From positions 14,781,501 to 14,845,500 of the forward strand of contig OX621250.1 of NCBI GenBank assembly GCA_951640165.1: a stretch of 64,000 nucleotides of DNA, read 5' to 3'. Source of the stretch: Pseudoips prasinana (Eukaryota; Arthropoda; Insecta; Lepidoptera; Nolidae). Of the stretch, positions 23,862-34,780 are shown in pieces. Positions within the stretch are counted from its first letter, which is position 1. Every line of letters begins with the position of its first letter. The notes under the pieces are model-generated. The model was not told the DNA's origin. It saw only the letters and a program-made list of their open reading frames with translations, and made no database searches. The position numbers were made by a program, and so were the translations under genes.

Positions 23862-24006
23862 TCATCATCGTAAAAGCCGAAAGACGTCCATCTTGAAAAT
23901 CGCCGGTGCTGCGCTATCTGGATCCAACGGCTTCCAGCGTTCATTACATAATTCACACGATCATCGATCCATCTTGTAGGCTCACGCTTCGACTTCCGGT
24001 TCGTTA
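23862..24006 (-). pseudogene. RTE-type LINE, C-terminal fragment
   Basis: Minus-strand translation gives REPTRWIDDRVNYVMNAGSR, then WIQIAQHRRFSRWTSFGFYD and a stop. This is the C-terminal signature (RPTRWTDDLV...AGSRWMQ-AQDR...W-S-GEA) of RTE endonuclease/reverse transcriptases. About ten residues appear deleted before WTSFG. Everything upstream is missing (5' truncation). Confidence 0.75.
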
Positions 24007-24298
24007 TCACCTTGAGTTTTTTCTATAAACTAGTGACAGTTTCCCAGTTATATTACTAAACGAAAGAAACAACGCTAGGTTTGGACTTACCTATTTAAAT
24101 AATACTACCGTTTAACGGTACCCAAATAAGGATAATGAGAAATAACTCATTTTTAAAAGGTGATTTTGCTTTTGCGATATCATAAAAGTAATTGAATAAT
24201 GTTAGGGAGAACTGCAGTAAAAATTGTCATATTAATTATATTTGTTTTAGTAGGTTAAACAAAGCAGTATCGCAACTATAAACTTACGGAAAACCAAT

Positions 24299-24540
24299 TC
24301 TACTAATATTATAAACGCGAAAGTTTGTAAGTATGGATGGATGTTTGTTACTCTTTCACGTAAAAAATACTGAATGGATTTTAATAAAACTTTACAATAA
24401 TATAGCTTACACATCATTATAACACATAGGTTACAATTTATAAAGATATTGTGTGAATTGTCCAAAATATGACGATAAGTGTCAAGTAAGTAGGAAAAAT
24501 CTACCATTTGCGAGCTATTCCGGCGGGCACTGCCAAACAG
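24299..24540 (+). mobile_element. Helitron-like element with alternative 3' part
   Basis: Starts TCTACTAATATTATAAACGC like other copies up to tataacacataggttacaat, then continues with gaattgtccaaaatatgacg and tgtcaagtaagtagg instead of the hairpin and CTAG. The same alternative part occurs at 42.4 kb. Followed immediately by another element at 24558. Confidence 0.6.
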
Positions 24541-24557
24541 TTAAGTAGATGTACACA

Positions 24558-24745
24558 TCCTACTATATAATATAATAAATGCGAAGATTTGTGTGTGTTA
24601 CTTTTTTATGTTTGTTACTTTTTTACTCCAAAACTACTGAACGAATTTTGATGAAACTTTGTAGTAATTTAGCTATTATATCCGAATAACACATAGGCTA
24701 TAATTTATAACGATTAACGCGGGTGAAACCGCGGGGCATGGCTAG
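24558..24745 (+). mobile_element. Helitron-like element, complete
   Basis: 188 bp from A|TC to CTAG|T with hairpin cgcgggtgaaaccgcgg. One of the best copies of the short form. Confidence 0.75.
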
Positions 24746-25040
24746 TATAGAATATGTCGAAAGTCTGACATGAATGACTGACAGATAACATACGCTGTAA
24801 ACAGTTCTAGACCATAGATTAGATGATTATATATGACGAGATGACCATAGATGCAAGATTAATTGATACTAAGATACCTTCCTACACAAAAAAAAATGTC
24901 TCATCCAGAAAAGGGATTATTGCATTCTCAGCCAATAAGTTTCGAATGATTAATTTCTTTGCAAAGTGAAGTTTATTGTTTGCTACATGAAGTCTTCTTT
25001 TAAATACTATAATTGAGTACCTTGTGACTTTATGATATAA

Positions 25041-25280
25041 TAATATCCTGGGATATTATTGACACAGGCCATCTGATCCCAAACTAAACAGAACTTGTAC
25101 TATTGAAAACAGATATACTACATATACTACTTAATTTTTTGTAAATACATACTTATATAGATAATTACACTCAGACTCAGGACAAAAAGACATGCACACA
25201 AATATCTGTCCTGGGTGGGAATCGAACCCACGACCTCCGGCGTGAAATGCAAGCATTTGCCAACCAGGCCAACAGGCCCG
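25041..25280 (-). repeat. tRNA-derived SINE, family A
   Basis: Well-preserved minus copy: tatcctgggatattatt tail, ctgatcccaaactaaacag, then the head with gggaatcgaacccacgacc and ccaggccaacaggcccg. It lies 290 bases left of the split 'agggttccgt' repeat. Confidence 0.85.
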
Positions 25281-25998
25281 TTTTATAATGTTACGTTTGA
25301 AGAATCTTAGACAATAAAACATTTTCCCCGACCTTGTAGGAAAGAGTTAGATTTACTATGCGTCATAATATAAAATTACGAGTTGAATTTTGCGGTTCCT
25401 TGCTTTTCCGCCGAACTCATAACGGCGCTTATTAAATGATATAAATTTTCGCTTGCATGAACTTGTTTTCATTTTCGGGACGGTTTTAGAAAGTATATGT
25501 TTTTAATACTATCAACTCCGAGAAAAAACAAACTACCCAAGTGATAGTACGCGGTAACTGTAGCATTTTTAGGGTTCCGTAGCCAAATGGCAAAAAACGG
25601 AACCCTTATAGATTCGTCATGTCTGTCTGTCTGTCTGTCCGTCCGTATGTCACAGCCACTTTTTTCCGAAACTATAAGAGCTGTACTACTAAAACTTGGT
25701 AAGTAGATGTATTCTGTGAACCGCATTAAGATTTTTACACAAAAATAGAAAAAGAACAATTATTTTGGGGGTCGCCATACATAGAACTGAAACTCAAAAT
25801 TTTTTTTTTCATCATACCCATCATGTGGTGTGTCTATGGATAGGTCTTCAAAAATGATATTGAGGTTCCTAATATCATGTTTTACTAAACTGAATAGTTT
25901 GCGCGAGAGACACTTCCAAAGCGGTAAAATGGGTGTCCCCCCCCCCTCTAACTTCTAAAATAAGAGAATGATAAAACTAAAAAAAATATAATGATGTA

Positions 25999-27280
25999 GG
26001 TCTTTACCTATGAAATTGCCGTTCTGCAGTACTGGCCATTTCAAATCAAAATAATTTTTGTTTGGCTAAGAATTCTAATTTCAAATTAATTTTATTTTAA
26101 AAACATGGATTCTTTTTTCCAAAAGTAGTCATTTCTTTATTGATTAGTGTTACATTTTCATCGCATTTCAATCTTTTTCGTCATCATGGATACGTTAAAA
26201 ATTCGAGTAATTATGGAATATGAGTACCGTCGTGGCAGCAACGCGGCACAAGCGGCACGCAACATCAACGACGTTTACGGAGCTAACACTACAAACCAAC
26301 GCACCACCTGTTATTGGTTTGCTCGCTTCCGTTCTGGAAATTTCGACCTGAAAAATGAACCTCGCGGTCGTCCGAAGACTTTGGTCGACAATGACGAATT
26401 AAAGGCGGTTGTGGAAGCTGATGATACACAATCTACGGCTGAATTAGCAGCAGCTTTCGACGTTAGCGTCAAAACAATATTGGTCCATTTGCGTCAAATT
26501 GGCAAGGTAAAAAAGCTTGACAAATGGGTGCCCCACGAACTCAATGATCGCCAGCGCGAAGTACGCGTCGAGACGTGCCTTGCACTGCTCAACAGACACA
26601 CAAATGAAGGAATTTTGAACCGCATTGTTACCTGCGATGAAAAATGGATTCTGTTTGATAACCGCAAGCGCTCAGCAAGTTGGTTGGATCCTGGTTCAGC
26701 ACCTAAACAATGCCCTAAACGAAAACTTACCCCTAGAAAAGTGATGGTCACTGTTTGGTGGTCTAGCGCCGGTGTGATTCATCACAGCTTCTTACCAAAC
26801 GGGGTGAGCATTACTGCAGATGTGTACTGTGAAGAACTGAGCACAATGATGGAGAAGCTGGCGCATCTCCAACCAGCATTGGTCAATCGCTCGTCTCCGC
26901 TGCTCCTGCACGACAACGCGCGACCTCATACTGCACAGCAGACGGTCTCCAAGTTGCAAGAACTGGGGTTGGAAGCTCTCCGTCATCCGCCCTACTCACC
27001 AGACCTTGCGCCTACAGACTACTACTTTTTCCAGAATTTGGATAACTTCTTGGCGGGAAAAAAATTCAATACCCGAGAGGCAGTACAAAATGCCTTTGAA
27101 GAATTTGTTGCCTCCCGTCCAGCTGATTTCTTTAAGAAGGGCATCAATAAACTGCCACTGCGATGGCAAAGATGCATTGATTGCATGGGTGATTACTTCG
27201 ATTAATACAAATAAAAAAATTCATTAAAAAAATTCGTTTAAATTTTTTCATACAAAACGGCAATTTCATAGGTAAAGACC
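25999..27280 (+). mobile_element. Full-length mariner transposon, cecropia (Hsmar1-like) type
   Basis: A 1282 bp element. Its first 25 bases (25999-26023, ggtctttacctatgaaattg...) are a perfect inverted match to its last 25 (27256-27280), and similarity continues with mismatches beyond. It is flanked by TA on both sides (25997-25998 and 27281-27282), the mariner target duplication. It carries one uninterrupted transposase ORF on the plus strand. Identical ends and an open ORF suggest recent insertion. It sits inside an older repeat that resumes on the other side. Confidence 0.96.
26186..27205 (+). CDS. Mariner transposase
   Basis: 339 residues from the ATG at 26186; a 13-codon GTG-started extension is unlikely to be used. 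Cut-and-paste transposase acting on the flanking terminal repeats at TA sites. Order: an N-terminal helix-turn-helix pair (about 1-110, with DNA contacts around residues 15-55 and a second HTH near 80-105), the linker WVPHEL (114-119), then a DD34D catalytic core. The metal-binding aspartates are D151 (TCDEKW), D243 (LHDNARPH) and D278 (YSPDLAPTD), with exactly 34 residues between the last two. The length and the C-terminal motif RWQRCIDCMGDYFD are close to Hsmar1 (343 residues, ending similarly), which places it in the cecropia subfamily. No stop, frameshift or missing catalytic residue is visible, so it may be functional. Confidence 0.96.
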   Translation: MDTLKIRVIMEYEYRRGSNAAQAARNINDVYGANTTNQRTTCYWFARFRSGNFDLKNEPRGRPKTLVDNDELKAVVEADDTQSTAELAAAFDVSVKTILVHLRQIGKVKKLDKWVPHELNDRQREVRVETCLALLNRHTNEGILNRIVTCDEKWILFDNRKRSASWLDPGSAPKQCPKRKLTPRKVMVTVWWSSAGVIHHSFLPNGVSITADVYCEELSTMMEKLAHLQPALVNRSSPLLLHDNARPHTAQQTVSKLQELGLEALRHPPYSPDLAPTDYYFFQNLDNFLAGKKFNTREAVQNAFEEFVASRPADFFKKGINKLPLRWQRCIDCMGDYFD

Positions 27281-27519
27281 TATTATATTACCATGTAAAC
27301 TAACAACGAAAATTGGTTTGAACGAGATCTAGCAAGTAGTTTTTTTTAATACGTCATAAACCGCAATTTGCATTAATTTAATCAACTGAAATACTTGCTG
27401 CTATGGAACCCTTCATGTGCGAGTCCGATTCGCACTTGGCCGGTTTTTGTTTTTTAAAATAGGTACAACATCCACTACTTGAAACGCAAAGCAAACCAAG
27501 TCTCAGAAGAACTACCTAC

Positions 27520-27566
27520 CTAAATATGAGTCACACGAATATTTATCATGCGCGGGAATCGAACCC
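27520..27566 (-). repeat. SINE head fragment
   Basis: Only acacgaatatttatcatgcg and gggaatcgaaccc remain: box B plus the first body bases, on the minus strand. Confidence 0.45.
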
Positions 27567-27900
27567 AAAGAATATATTAGTATCTATTATACCTTATCTA
27601 ATAGTTTAAAACAAAACTTATATATATTACATAAGTGTTAAGTCGTAAATAAGGCATTTCTTTATTAATACTTAGATTTACATTTTTCAATTTCTTGTAG
27701 ATTCGATTAAGCACACCGGAGAATCAATTACGAACAGCCATCAGAAGAAAAGGAAAAATCGATTATCGACTATCGTGTCTGTCGCAAATCGATTCTAGTT
27801 GTCACCTTCACAATTTCGTGTTCTTTGTCAGTCACACTCGCCAGTAATAAAACAAAAAAAAAACTACGAATGCACTACGGACGTAGTGATTTATTTCTAA

Positions 27901-28213
27901 CTAGCTGTGCCCCGCGGTTTTACCCGCGTTAAACTTTATAAATTATCACAGCTCCTCTCACGTAGGTGATAGCGTGATAATATGTAGCCTATATGTTGAC
28001 CCAACCTCTTAGTAATATTCATGCAAAATTTGAAGTAAATCCATGCAGTACTTTTTGAGTTTAGCCCGGGCACACATACAGACAAACAGACAAAAATTCT
28101 AAAAACTATATTTTTGGATTCGATATTGATTATAGATCACGCCCTAAGTATCCTTTAAAAAAATATTCAATGTACAGTTTTGACTTTTTTACGAGTTTTT
28201 TTATATGTATAGA
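27901..28213 (-). mobile_element. Helitron-like element, complete (long form)
   Basis: 313 bp minus copy, A|TC at 28213 and CTAG|T at 27901, hairpin cgcgggtaaaaccgcgg. Closest in this window to the copy at 11614. Confidence 0.75.
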
Positions 28214-28348
28214 TAATAGTTTCAATCTTTTTGTTTGGCTATAGGTACTACCTACCCAATATATTTATGATCATTTGCGTTAGTTGTTATAAAATATTAA
28301 GGTATCTATCTACTTCTCTTTCTTTTTGATATTTAAAATTTATAATAA

Positions 28349-28523
28349 GATCATGGACCATGGCACAGAAGGAATAAGGAGAACATTTGTGTATATGCCC
28401 GCTTGGCTAAACTTCTTTCTTGTTGAACTTTAGCCAAGCGGGCATATTAAAATGTAGCTAGGTACATGGGTGATCGCAAACACAAATGTTCTCCTTATTC
28501 CTTCTGTGACATGGTCCATGATC
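28349..28523. repeat. Complex 175 bp fold-back
   Basis: Outer arms 28349-28392 and 28480-28523 (44 bp, one mismatch). Directly inside the left arm is an inner perfect inverted pair, 28393-28411 with 28429-28447 (19 bp), around a 17-base loop. The 32 bases between inner and outer right arms are unpaired. No ORF. Confidence 0.9.
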
Positions 28524-28730
28524 CATACATGATGTGCATGAGACGAGAATAGTCCAATATGTAAGAGTTCAAGTGCAGTACCTACCTATCGGCATCTTTA
28601 GCAAGAAGAAGAAGAAGTAATTTAATAGAAAGATTTAATTAATAGAAAGATTTATTCAGAAAATTGAACAGACAACAGAATACAAAATAGCATTAAAAAG
28701 AAAAATAAATATTATCCGTGCTAGATCGAA

Positions 28731-28912
28731 ATGGCACCATCTCAGCATTTGCTAGAACAATTTACGTGCTCACCGAAGCACGGTCAGGCACCGTTACTTC
28801 TTTTTCACGGCACACTTTTTTTAGCAGAAAAATATTAACAACGCTTTTTTAGTCCGACCCGGGTTTGAACCCAGGACCTCAATATCTGCGGTTGAACAGA
28901 CTATTGCTAGAA
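28731..28912 (-). repeat. tRNA-derived SINE, 'acgtgctcaccgaagcacgg' family
   Basis: The head at the right reads on the plus strand as cgggtttgaacccaggacct (box B on minus). The body has tttacgtgctcaccgaagca, a signature I know from other lepidopteran SINEs. A related fragment, ggctttacgtgctctttaag, occurs at about 31740-31770. Confidence 0.6.
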
Positions 28913-28927
28913 ATACTTAGGAAATTT

Positions 28928-29403
28928 ATCAAAGATTTTCATAAAAGTAACCATCTTCTAGAAAAACGTAAACTCTACTGTTCTAATTAGCTATTATATG
29001 TAGTTAGGTTCCCAGTCATAAAAAAGCAGAATTTTAAACCTAGAATAATAATTTCAGTTGTTTTCCCGCCAAAAAAGTGCGAGGAATGATTTTAAAAACC
29101 AACATTCGAACATTCCTTAATGTGACTCACAAAACGGCCAACTACTTAACTAGAACATTAATCAAAGATTTTTCATATATATAACAATCTTTTGGTAACC
29201 ATCTTCTAGAAAAATGTGAACTCTACTGTTCTAATTAGTTAATATATATCTATATGTAGTTACTTTCCACAATCATAAAAAGCATAATTTTAAACCTAGA
29301 ATAATAATTTCCGTTGTTTTTCCAACAGAAAAGTTGCGAGGAATGATTTTAAAAACCAAAATTCAAACATTCCTCAATCTGACTCACAAAACGGCCAACT
29401 AAA
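28928..29403 (+). repeat. Tandem duplication, about 233 bp x 2
   Basis: Copy 1 at 28928-29160 and copy 2 at 29161-29403 share atcaaagatttt, aaccatcttctagaaaaa, ctctactgttctaattag, ttttaaacctagaataataa and cacaaaacggccaacta, with scattered substitutions and small indels. No gene is seen in it. Confidence 0.88.
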
Positions 29404-30839
29404 CTCACAAAGCGTTCAGTACCAACGAAATAGTAACTACTTTATTATAAATTTCAGTACTTTACCTGTACATACCTACTATAGTTTGTTTTCATTGCCC
29501 GAAGCACCTGCCAGGCATCACAGACTCCGATGACAGACAAAGACGCAGATAATAAGGCTCATCCCATTGGTGCATCACATTTAAGCTCCGCCCTCTCACG
29601 ATGGCGGCCAATCGCGAGGTAGTGATCTTGAGCGTTATCTAGTTATCTGCCGTCTCACTTGCCATAATACCGGCGATAGCTATTTTCAGATCTTACAGCT
29701 CGAATAAAACGTAAAATATCCGCTGATATTATTAATTCAACTAGAGCGTTTGTGTTTTGTTTTTACTTTTAAGTTATGCTTTTCAAAATATTTAGGTTTT
29801 AGTCTGTAATATTTAATGTTTATTGTAATGACTTTTCAACTTTTATTAATTAAAATGGGTTAGATAATTAGAAATTTAACGTACAAAAGAAACTACATTT
29901 TCGACGATCTTTGATTATTATTTAATTAACATTAGTTTTATTTAGCTCAAATACATTTTATATATGTAACAAAATATTTCAAATATATTTAAGAAAATAT
30001 CCCATACATCACAGTGATATCGATTAACGGATTTGTTTAATATCGAATTTATTTTATATTGACAGGACAATGGATATCTGCGTATTAAAAAGGGGCAATT
30101 TAGGTTTATGTAACCATATTGACTCTGTTAGGTATCAAGAAACAATAGAAAGAAAAAAGCATTTGTCATTGTTAACGTAATCATGCGTCAGATTTCAAAT
30201 CACCTGTGATTGGAATTGGCAAAACCATTACAGTAACACAAAACGATCGAACACAACACGATAAGAGTGCAAGATTGCTGCTTCGTATTCAATCAAGTTT
30301 GTTTTCTTAATCGGCGCCTTGTCTCGCATCTACAACCAATAATACTAAGCCCCTTCCTCTCCCATAGTTAATACATTTGCAGGCCAATTAGGGGTTCCCA
30401 TTTCGAATATCAGAGGTCTTTCATATCTGGTCGAGTTGTACAAGTGATTTGTTATAAAGCCGTCGATAAGTGAAGGGCCATTGTTTGTAGGTCGCTCCTG
30501 TGTAAAATATTGTAATAGTGTTGTTATTGTAATCATAATGTTATGAATTTTAAAAGGAAATATGCTTCTGAAAGAGATTACGTGTTAGATTTTGTGGCGT
30601 AAAAGGATATTCATACTTAGGTATTTTATATGAATTCTTACCTCTACAAGTTATTCAGTGCATTAGTTTTACGTTAGGGAAAAATATCTAGAATTGTATA
30701 ATTATTATTAATTATTCTACAAAACAGCAGATAAGAGTTAAGGATTAAAATTTCTAGATCAATGTTTTTCTTTTTAAATTATCTGAAAATCTCGTGAAAA
30801 ATCCACAACGTTGTCCATGAAAAGCTAGCGATTACTTCA
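29404..30839. other. No gene seen, upstream of the PR-domain gene
   Basis: Mostly AT-rich. A patch at 29500-29700 is GC-richer (ctccgccctctcacgatggc) and could be regulatory; nothing else recognised. Confidence 0.4.
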
Positions 30840-31295
30840 GACGGTAACCTTGTAGATACCGTCCCTAAAACTGTGTGAGAGAGAGGGGTGTAACACAAAG
30901 ACACAGGCGGGGCGAGGGATGCGGGGTGGCCCGGGCGAGGGTATGTGATTCGGGATTCTAGGGATGAGCTGGGTCTCGCTTCCTCTCGCGTTATTCTGGT
31001 ACGGCGCGCCGCGCTCGCCACACATACACCCCGTAACCAACTAACGCAATTGCACGCGAGTACACGCGTACATCACTAGCACACGCATCCCATAGCCGCG
31101 AACTAAAATTGATTCCAAATTCAAATTATTTTGTATTTAGTAATGTGTTTACCGGATTAAAATTTCAACGTGTATTCGTGCTGTGTTAGTGTTATCTATG
31201 ACATTTATGTGAAGCCTGGACGTTAGTGATTAGAATCGCATTCATTTATTCTCGTAATTAGTGATTTTGGACAATGAGAAAAATCATTTACTCGA
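30840..31295 (+). promoter_or_regulatory. Candidate promoter and 5'UTR of the PR-domain gene
   Basis: This is the longest GC- and CpG-rich patch outside transposons, densest at 30890-31030 with gcggggcgagg, ggcccgggcgagg and ggcgcgccgcgctcg. It lies 270-400 bases upstream of the first coding exon and fades into AT-rich sequence. There is no clear TATA box. Initiator-like TTAGTG steps occur near 31190 and 31225. Promoter role is inferred from composition and position only. Confidence 0.4.
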
Positions 31296-31309
31296 ATGCT
31301 GAATTTTGA
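31274..31309 (+). other. Upstream ORF before the PR-domain start
   Basis: An 11-codon ATG ORF ending TGA overlaps the ATG at 31296 in another frame and stops 13 bases before the ATG at 31323. If the transcript includes it, it would disfavour the first start and allow reinitiation at the second. Its presence is certain from the sequence; its function is not. Confidence 0.4.
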
Positions 31310-31335
31310 TAACGGTTCAAAAATGAAGATGTCTG
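31296..31335 (+). CDS. PR-domain transcription factor gene (hamlet / PRDM3-16 type), first coding exon
   Basis: Very short coding exon. An ATG at 31296 opens a frame (MLNFDNGSKMKMS, then one base of the next codon) that runs into a consensus donor GTAAGT at 31336. A second in-frame ATG at 31323 (MKMS) is an alternative start; the in-frame stop TGA at 31275 bounds the frame upstream. The exon ends one base into a codon, which fits exactly the acceptor at 37698-37699, where the next exon begins with two bases completing an Ala codon. An upstream ORF (31274-31309) overlaps the first start in another frame, so translation from 31323 after leaky scanning or reinitiation is possible. The link to the next exon is inferred from phase, strand and absence of any competing exon; no transcript was seen. 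Confidence 0.55.
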
Positions 31336-32919
31336 GTAAGTTAGAAAATCGCGAAATGCATGTGCAATGTTTATTTTATACAATTACATGAAATATTAGG
31401 TACGTATTTAAATGACAATTATTTGACAATACCTACACTTAAATCCAACCTGAAAGACTTGAACGAAAAAATAAATAACATGAAAAAAATGTTGTGTCTG
31501 TCAAAATTTACTTATATATTTATTTTTGATTAGCATTTATTGATTTCTTGCTTAATTTACTAAATTTAATGTCGATTATGCTAAATATTCACTGAATTTC
31601 AGCTACAGTGACCATTATGTTATATATTATACTATAGTTATTAAGTGTACATAGAGTGTGCGTTGCGTAACAGGCGCACTCTCTATTCCATTACTTCATA
31701 CTCTGAGAGAAAGTTAATCCGACGCGACTGGAGATATATCAACACCGACGGCTTTACGTGCTCTTTAAGCAACGAAGATATATAATTTTCCTTCCCAGAA
31801 AAACAGAAAAACACTAATTATCTGGTCCGCTACTGAAAAACAAAAAGAGACAGATTCATTTTAAACCGTAGGATATACCTAAGCTTAATATAATCGAATT
31901 TAAAGTAATACATATATAAATATATAATAAAATATAAACTAATTAAAGATAGAATCAATAACTATTTCATTACCCATCCGGGTTGCCGAATTTCCTAAAA
32001 TCCATATTGTTTCGTGACCGTAAAATCAGATAACAGGATAAAACCTCTTCAAATTAGTGCGCTTGTTTAACCACAAATAAACATCGCTAACCGTCTTTTT
32101 TTATCTGTGCTCGACTAATATCTGTGATTCTGTCAAGGGTGTGCGAAAAAAAAAAACGGAAAAGATTATCATAGTTTGTGGTTAAGCGTCGGATAGTGCA
32201 ATCTTTTGGCGGGCACCGCCGGTGGTTGAAAGCGTGTTTGCTCCTTCATCGGCACCTTGCGCTGTTAAAAACCTTGTTTACCCCTGACTAGTGCCATAAT
32301 GTTTGTTATAGGTTTATTTGTTTTGTTACCAAAATGCTATGACACCTTTTTTTTGTCAATATGTTGTTTTCTTCAGCAATTTCTGCCAGTGTCATGTCTA
32401 TGTCACCTTTATTGTAGTTTAAAAAATACCTACCTGTCATAATGTTTTTAAAGAAAATCTTGTTTCTTCTAAATATTATCCGATTTAAATTATCTTTTAG
32501 TATAATTATGTTAGTGTAAAATATTATTTCTTATTCGAATAAACTTTGAAAGTCTAGTGTTTTAAATAAGTTTGAATAATAATATTCGAAGAAATCAGAT
32601 ATTATGTATGAGTCTAAAACGATTTCTCTTAGGTATTTATTAACAAATCACATTATATTTTCTTATAACATAGGTATAGGTTTATAATTATATATGTAGA
32701 TACATGTAATTATGATATTAATATCTATCTTAGAAAAATTAAATAGACTGAGTAATTAATCTATTAACCAAACCATTTTATATGTTCAAATCTCCATTTC
32801 AAAACGTCAGATTAACTATGTCAAAGCATATCGTAGGTGAGATCACGATAAGTATTTTTTATATTTAAAAATAAGACAATGCTAGTGCGGAGTAGGGAAG
32901 TATCGCGAGGTATTTTACT

Positions 32920-33050
32920 AAGATGTTGTTCACGGACAAAAGAATATCCAGACTCACAACAACAAATATTTGTCCTGTGCGGGACTCGAACTCGAGACTC
33001 GAGGGTGCTGTGGTAGTAGCAAGGGGACCGTCTCAACCACACCGCCTTAC
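32920..33050 (-). repeat. tRNA-derived SINE in the PR-gene intron
   Basis: Minus copy with head gcgggactcgaactcgagac and tctcaaccacaccgcc, and the body agactcacaacaacaaatat. Related to family D by the 'caaatatttgtcctgtgcgg' step but diverged. Confidence 0.65.
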
Positions 33051-34216
33051 TTGCAATTTAATTTTAATGTAGTTACTTTTAATATTTCTTTCTATATCTT
33101 TTTAGATGCCATTATATATATATATTGATAGACAATTGAATTCAATTCTATGCATATTGTACAAAATATTGTATTTTTTGTAATAAATAATGGTCTTCGA
33201 TTGATTATTGCAAATAAATATCTTTAGCTGTTCTAAATTTAAATTGTTGTAATTTTTAAAAGTAATATAAGCTTGTGGATTAGTGTACTATAATTTTAAG
33301 CATGATTAAAATATGAAGAAGTTTTGTTTTCGTTATGTAGAACTGGGACACAGTTGAAGCAGAGTTCGTGGATATTATTGTAATAGAATACCTATTGCAT
33401 ATAGGTATATTGACATACGGTAAGGTAAATATCATGTACTTATTTCTATGGAAAAATATTTAATACTTATTTATATTTCTTCTACGAATATTTCATGTTA
33501 ACTGTCTCTCAGTTAATTTCCTTCAAAATGAACATTCACATGGTTACATACAACTACTCATTAAAGCATACCACACCTGAGTAATGTTAGAAAGTACAGC
33601 TTTCTGCGAATATCCAGCCATTGAGTCTGCGGAGCCAAGTGAATTTCTCAACGGTGCAAATTCCCGATGAGTATAGAACTTTAAAACCATATAGTCGTAT
33701 AACATAGCTTCACTAGCATCACTTACACCTATTAAAAATAACAACATACAAACAAATTTAAACCTTAACTTTAAATACTAAAGAAATAATCTTATAGTAA
33801 GTTTATCGCGCGTCTTTTGTCGAGTTAAGAGTGGTTTATGAGTCAACTGTCGAGCCGTGAACTGTCGGTGACAGGGCGAAGTAAACCGCGCTTATTGTCA
33901 GTCGCCGTGTCTAACTCGTGAAATTGGCAAGCCGTGGGGTCTGTTGGACTAAAAAACGTATGAGATGCTCCTCGATTATTCTAGCCTAAACTAATTGCTT
34001 AATATCACATTCGATTTTTAAAAAGTTACCCTGTTGCAATTCAATTTATCTAGTACATCACTATTCGTTAAAAAACAAACTTAATGTTTTTGTCTATGGT
34101 TAACAATATCTCTTTGTTAAGGTGGTTATTAAAGATTAAAAACTCATTGATATTTGTACCAAAGAGTATCTAATTAAAAAGTGTATAGTAATTCATAAGC
34201 TACTCCACCGTGTTCT

Positions 34217-34450
34217 ATGTTAGTGTATGTTCTTATTTTAAATCTGTCGCGAGTTTCTGCGGAAACCGGAGATTTAACGACGGCTCGTCCGCATTGTCCG
34301 TGCACGCAGCGTTCTCGGTCAAACGCGACAAATGGACCTTGCGACGCGACGGCTAATTTGAATTTGAAATTCGAACATCAGTTTTATGACATACCGTTCC
34401 ATAAAGTGGTAGACGTCCTGGCGTTCTACCGGTTTATTTGTTATGGATAG
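34217..34450 (+). CDS. Small ORF inside the PR-gene intron, unassigned
   Basis: 77 codons on the same strand as the host gene. The first 15 residues are hydrophobic (MLVYVLILNLSRVSA) and resemble a signal peptide, followed by a Cys/Arg/Thr-rich part. The region is less AT-rich than its surroundings. No known domain is visible and chance is a good explanation. Confidence 0.15.
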   Translation: MLVYVLILNLSRVSAETGDLTTARPHCPCTQRSRSNATNGPCDATANLNLKFEHQFYDIPFHKVVDVLAFYRFICYG

Positions 34451-34780
34451 GTCAGTTGTTCTAAAAATGAATCACTGATTTGTGTCGTCGCGGTCCTTGT
34501 TCTAGTTTTTGCCATGATTTGTCTCAAGTTCAAGGATTAAGTCATGGTTAACAGCATGAGAACTAATCTATTGCGGTTTCAAAGGAATCCTTTCGATAAT
34601 AATTACTGCTATTAATATCTATCGGTACATATGCATAATATAACGATAAGAATAATTAGTTAACATCAAATGATTACCAAATTAAATAAAAATAAAATAA
34701 GCAGAACCTTAACATGAAAAAAAATCGATGTATTCTTATAAGTAGTTAAAATTTCATTGAAGTATTTATTTATTCGTATG

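Larger units (their letters stand above)
25571..27448 (+). repeat. Lepidopteran 'agggttccgt' repeat, split by the mariner
   Basis: The left part (25571-25998) starts with a terminal hairpin (agggttccgt pairing with acggaaccct), then gtctgtctgtctgtccgtcc and a C-run followed by tctaacttctaaaat. The right part (27281-27448) resumes with ttaccatgtaaactaac and ends gtgcgagtccgattcgcac then cttggccgg and a T-run. I recognise this from other lepidopteran genomes, where the two halves are continuous. It is non-coding and its class is unknown to me. Confidence 0.8.

Noticed and set aside
24247..24507. 86-codon minus-strand ORF
   Set aside because: It lies across a Helitron-like element and its composition is that of the repeat.
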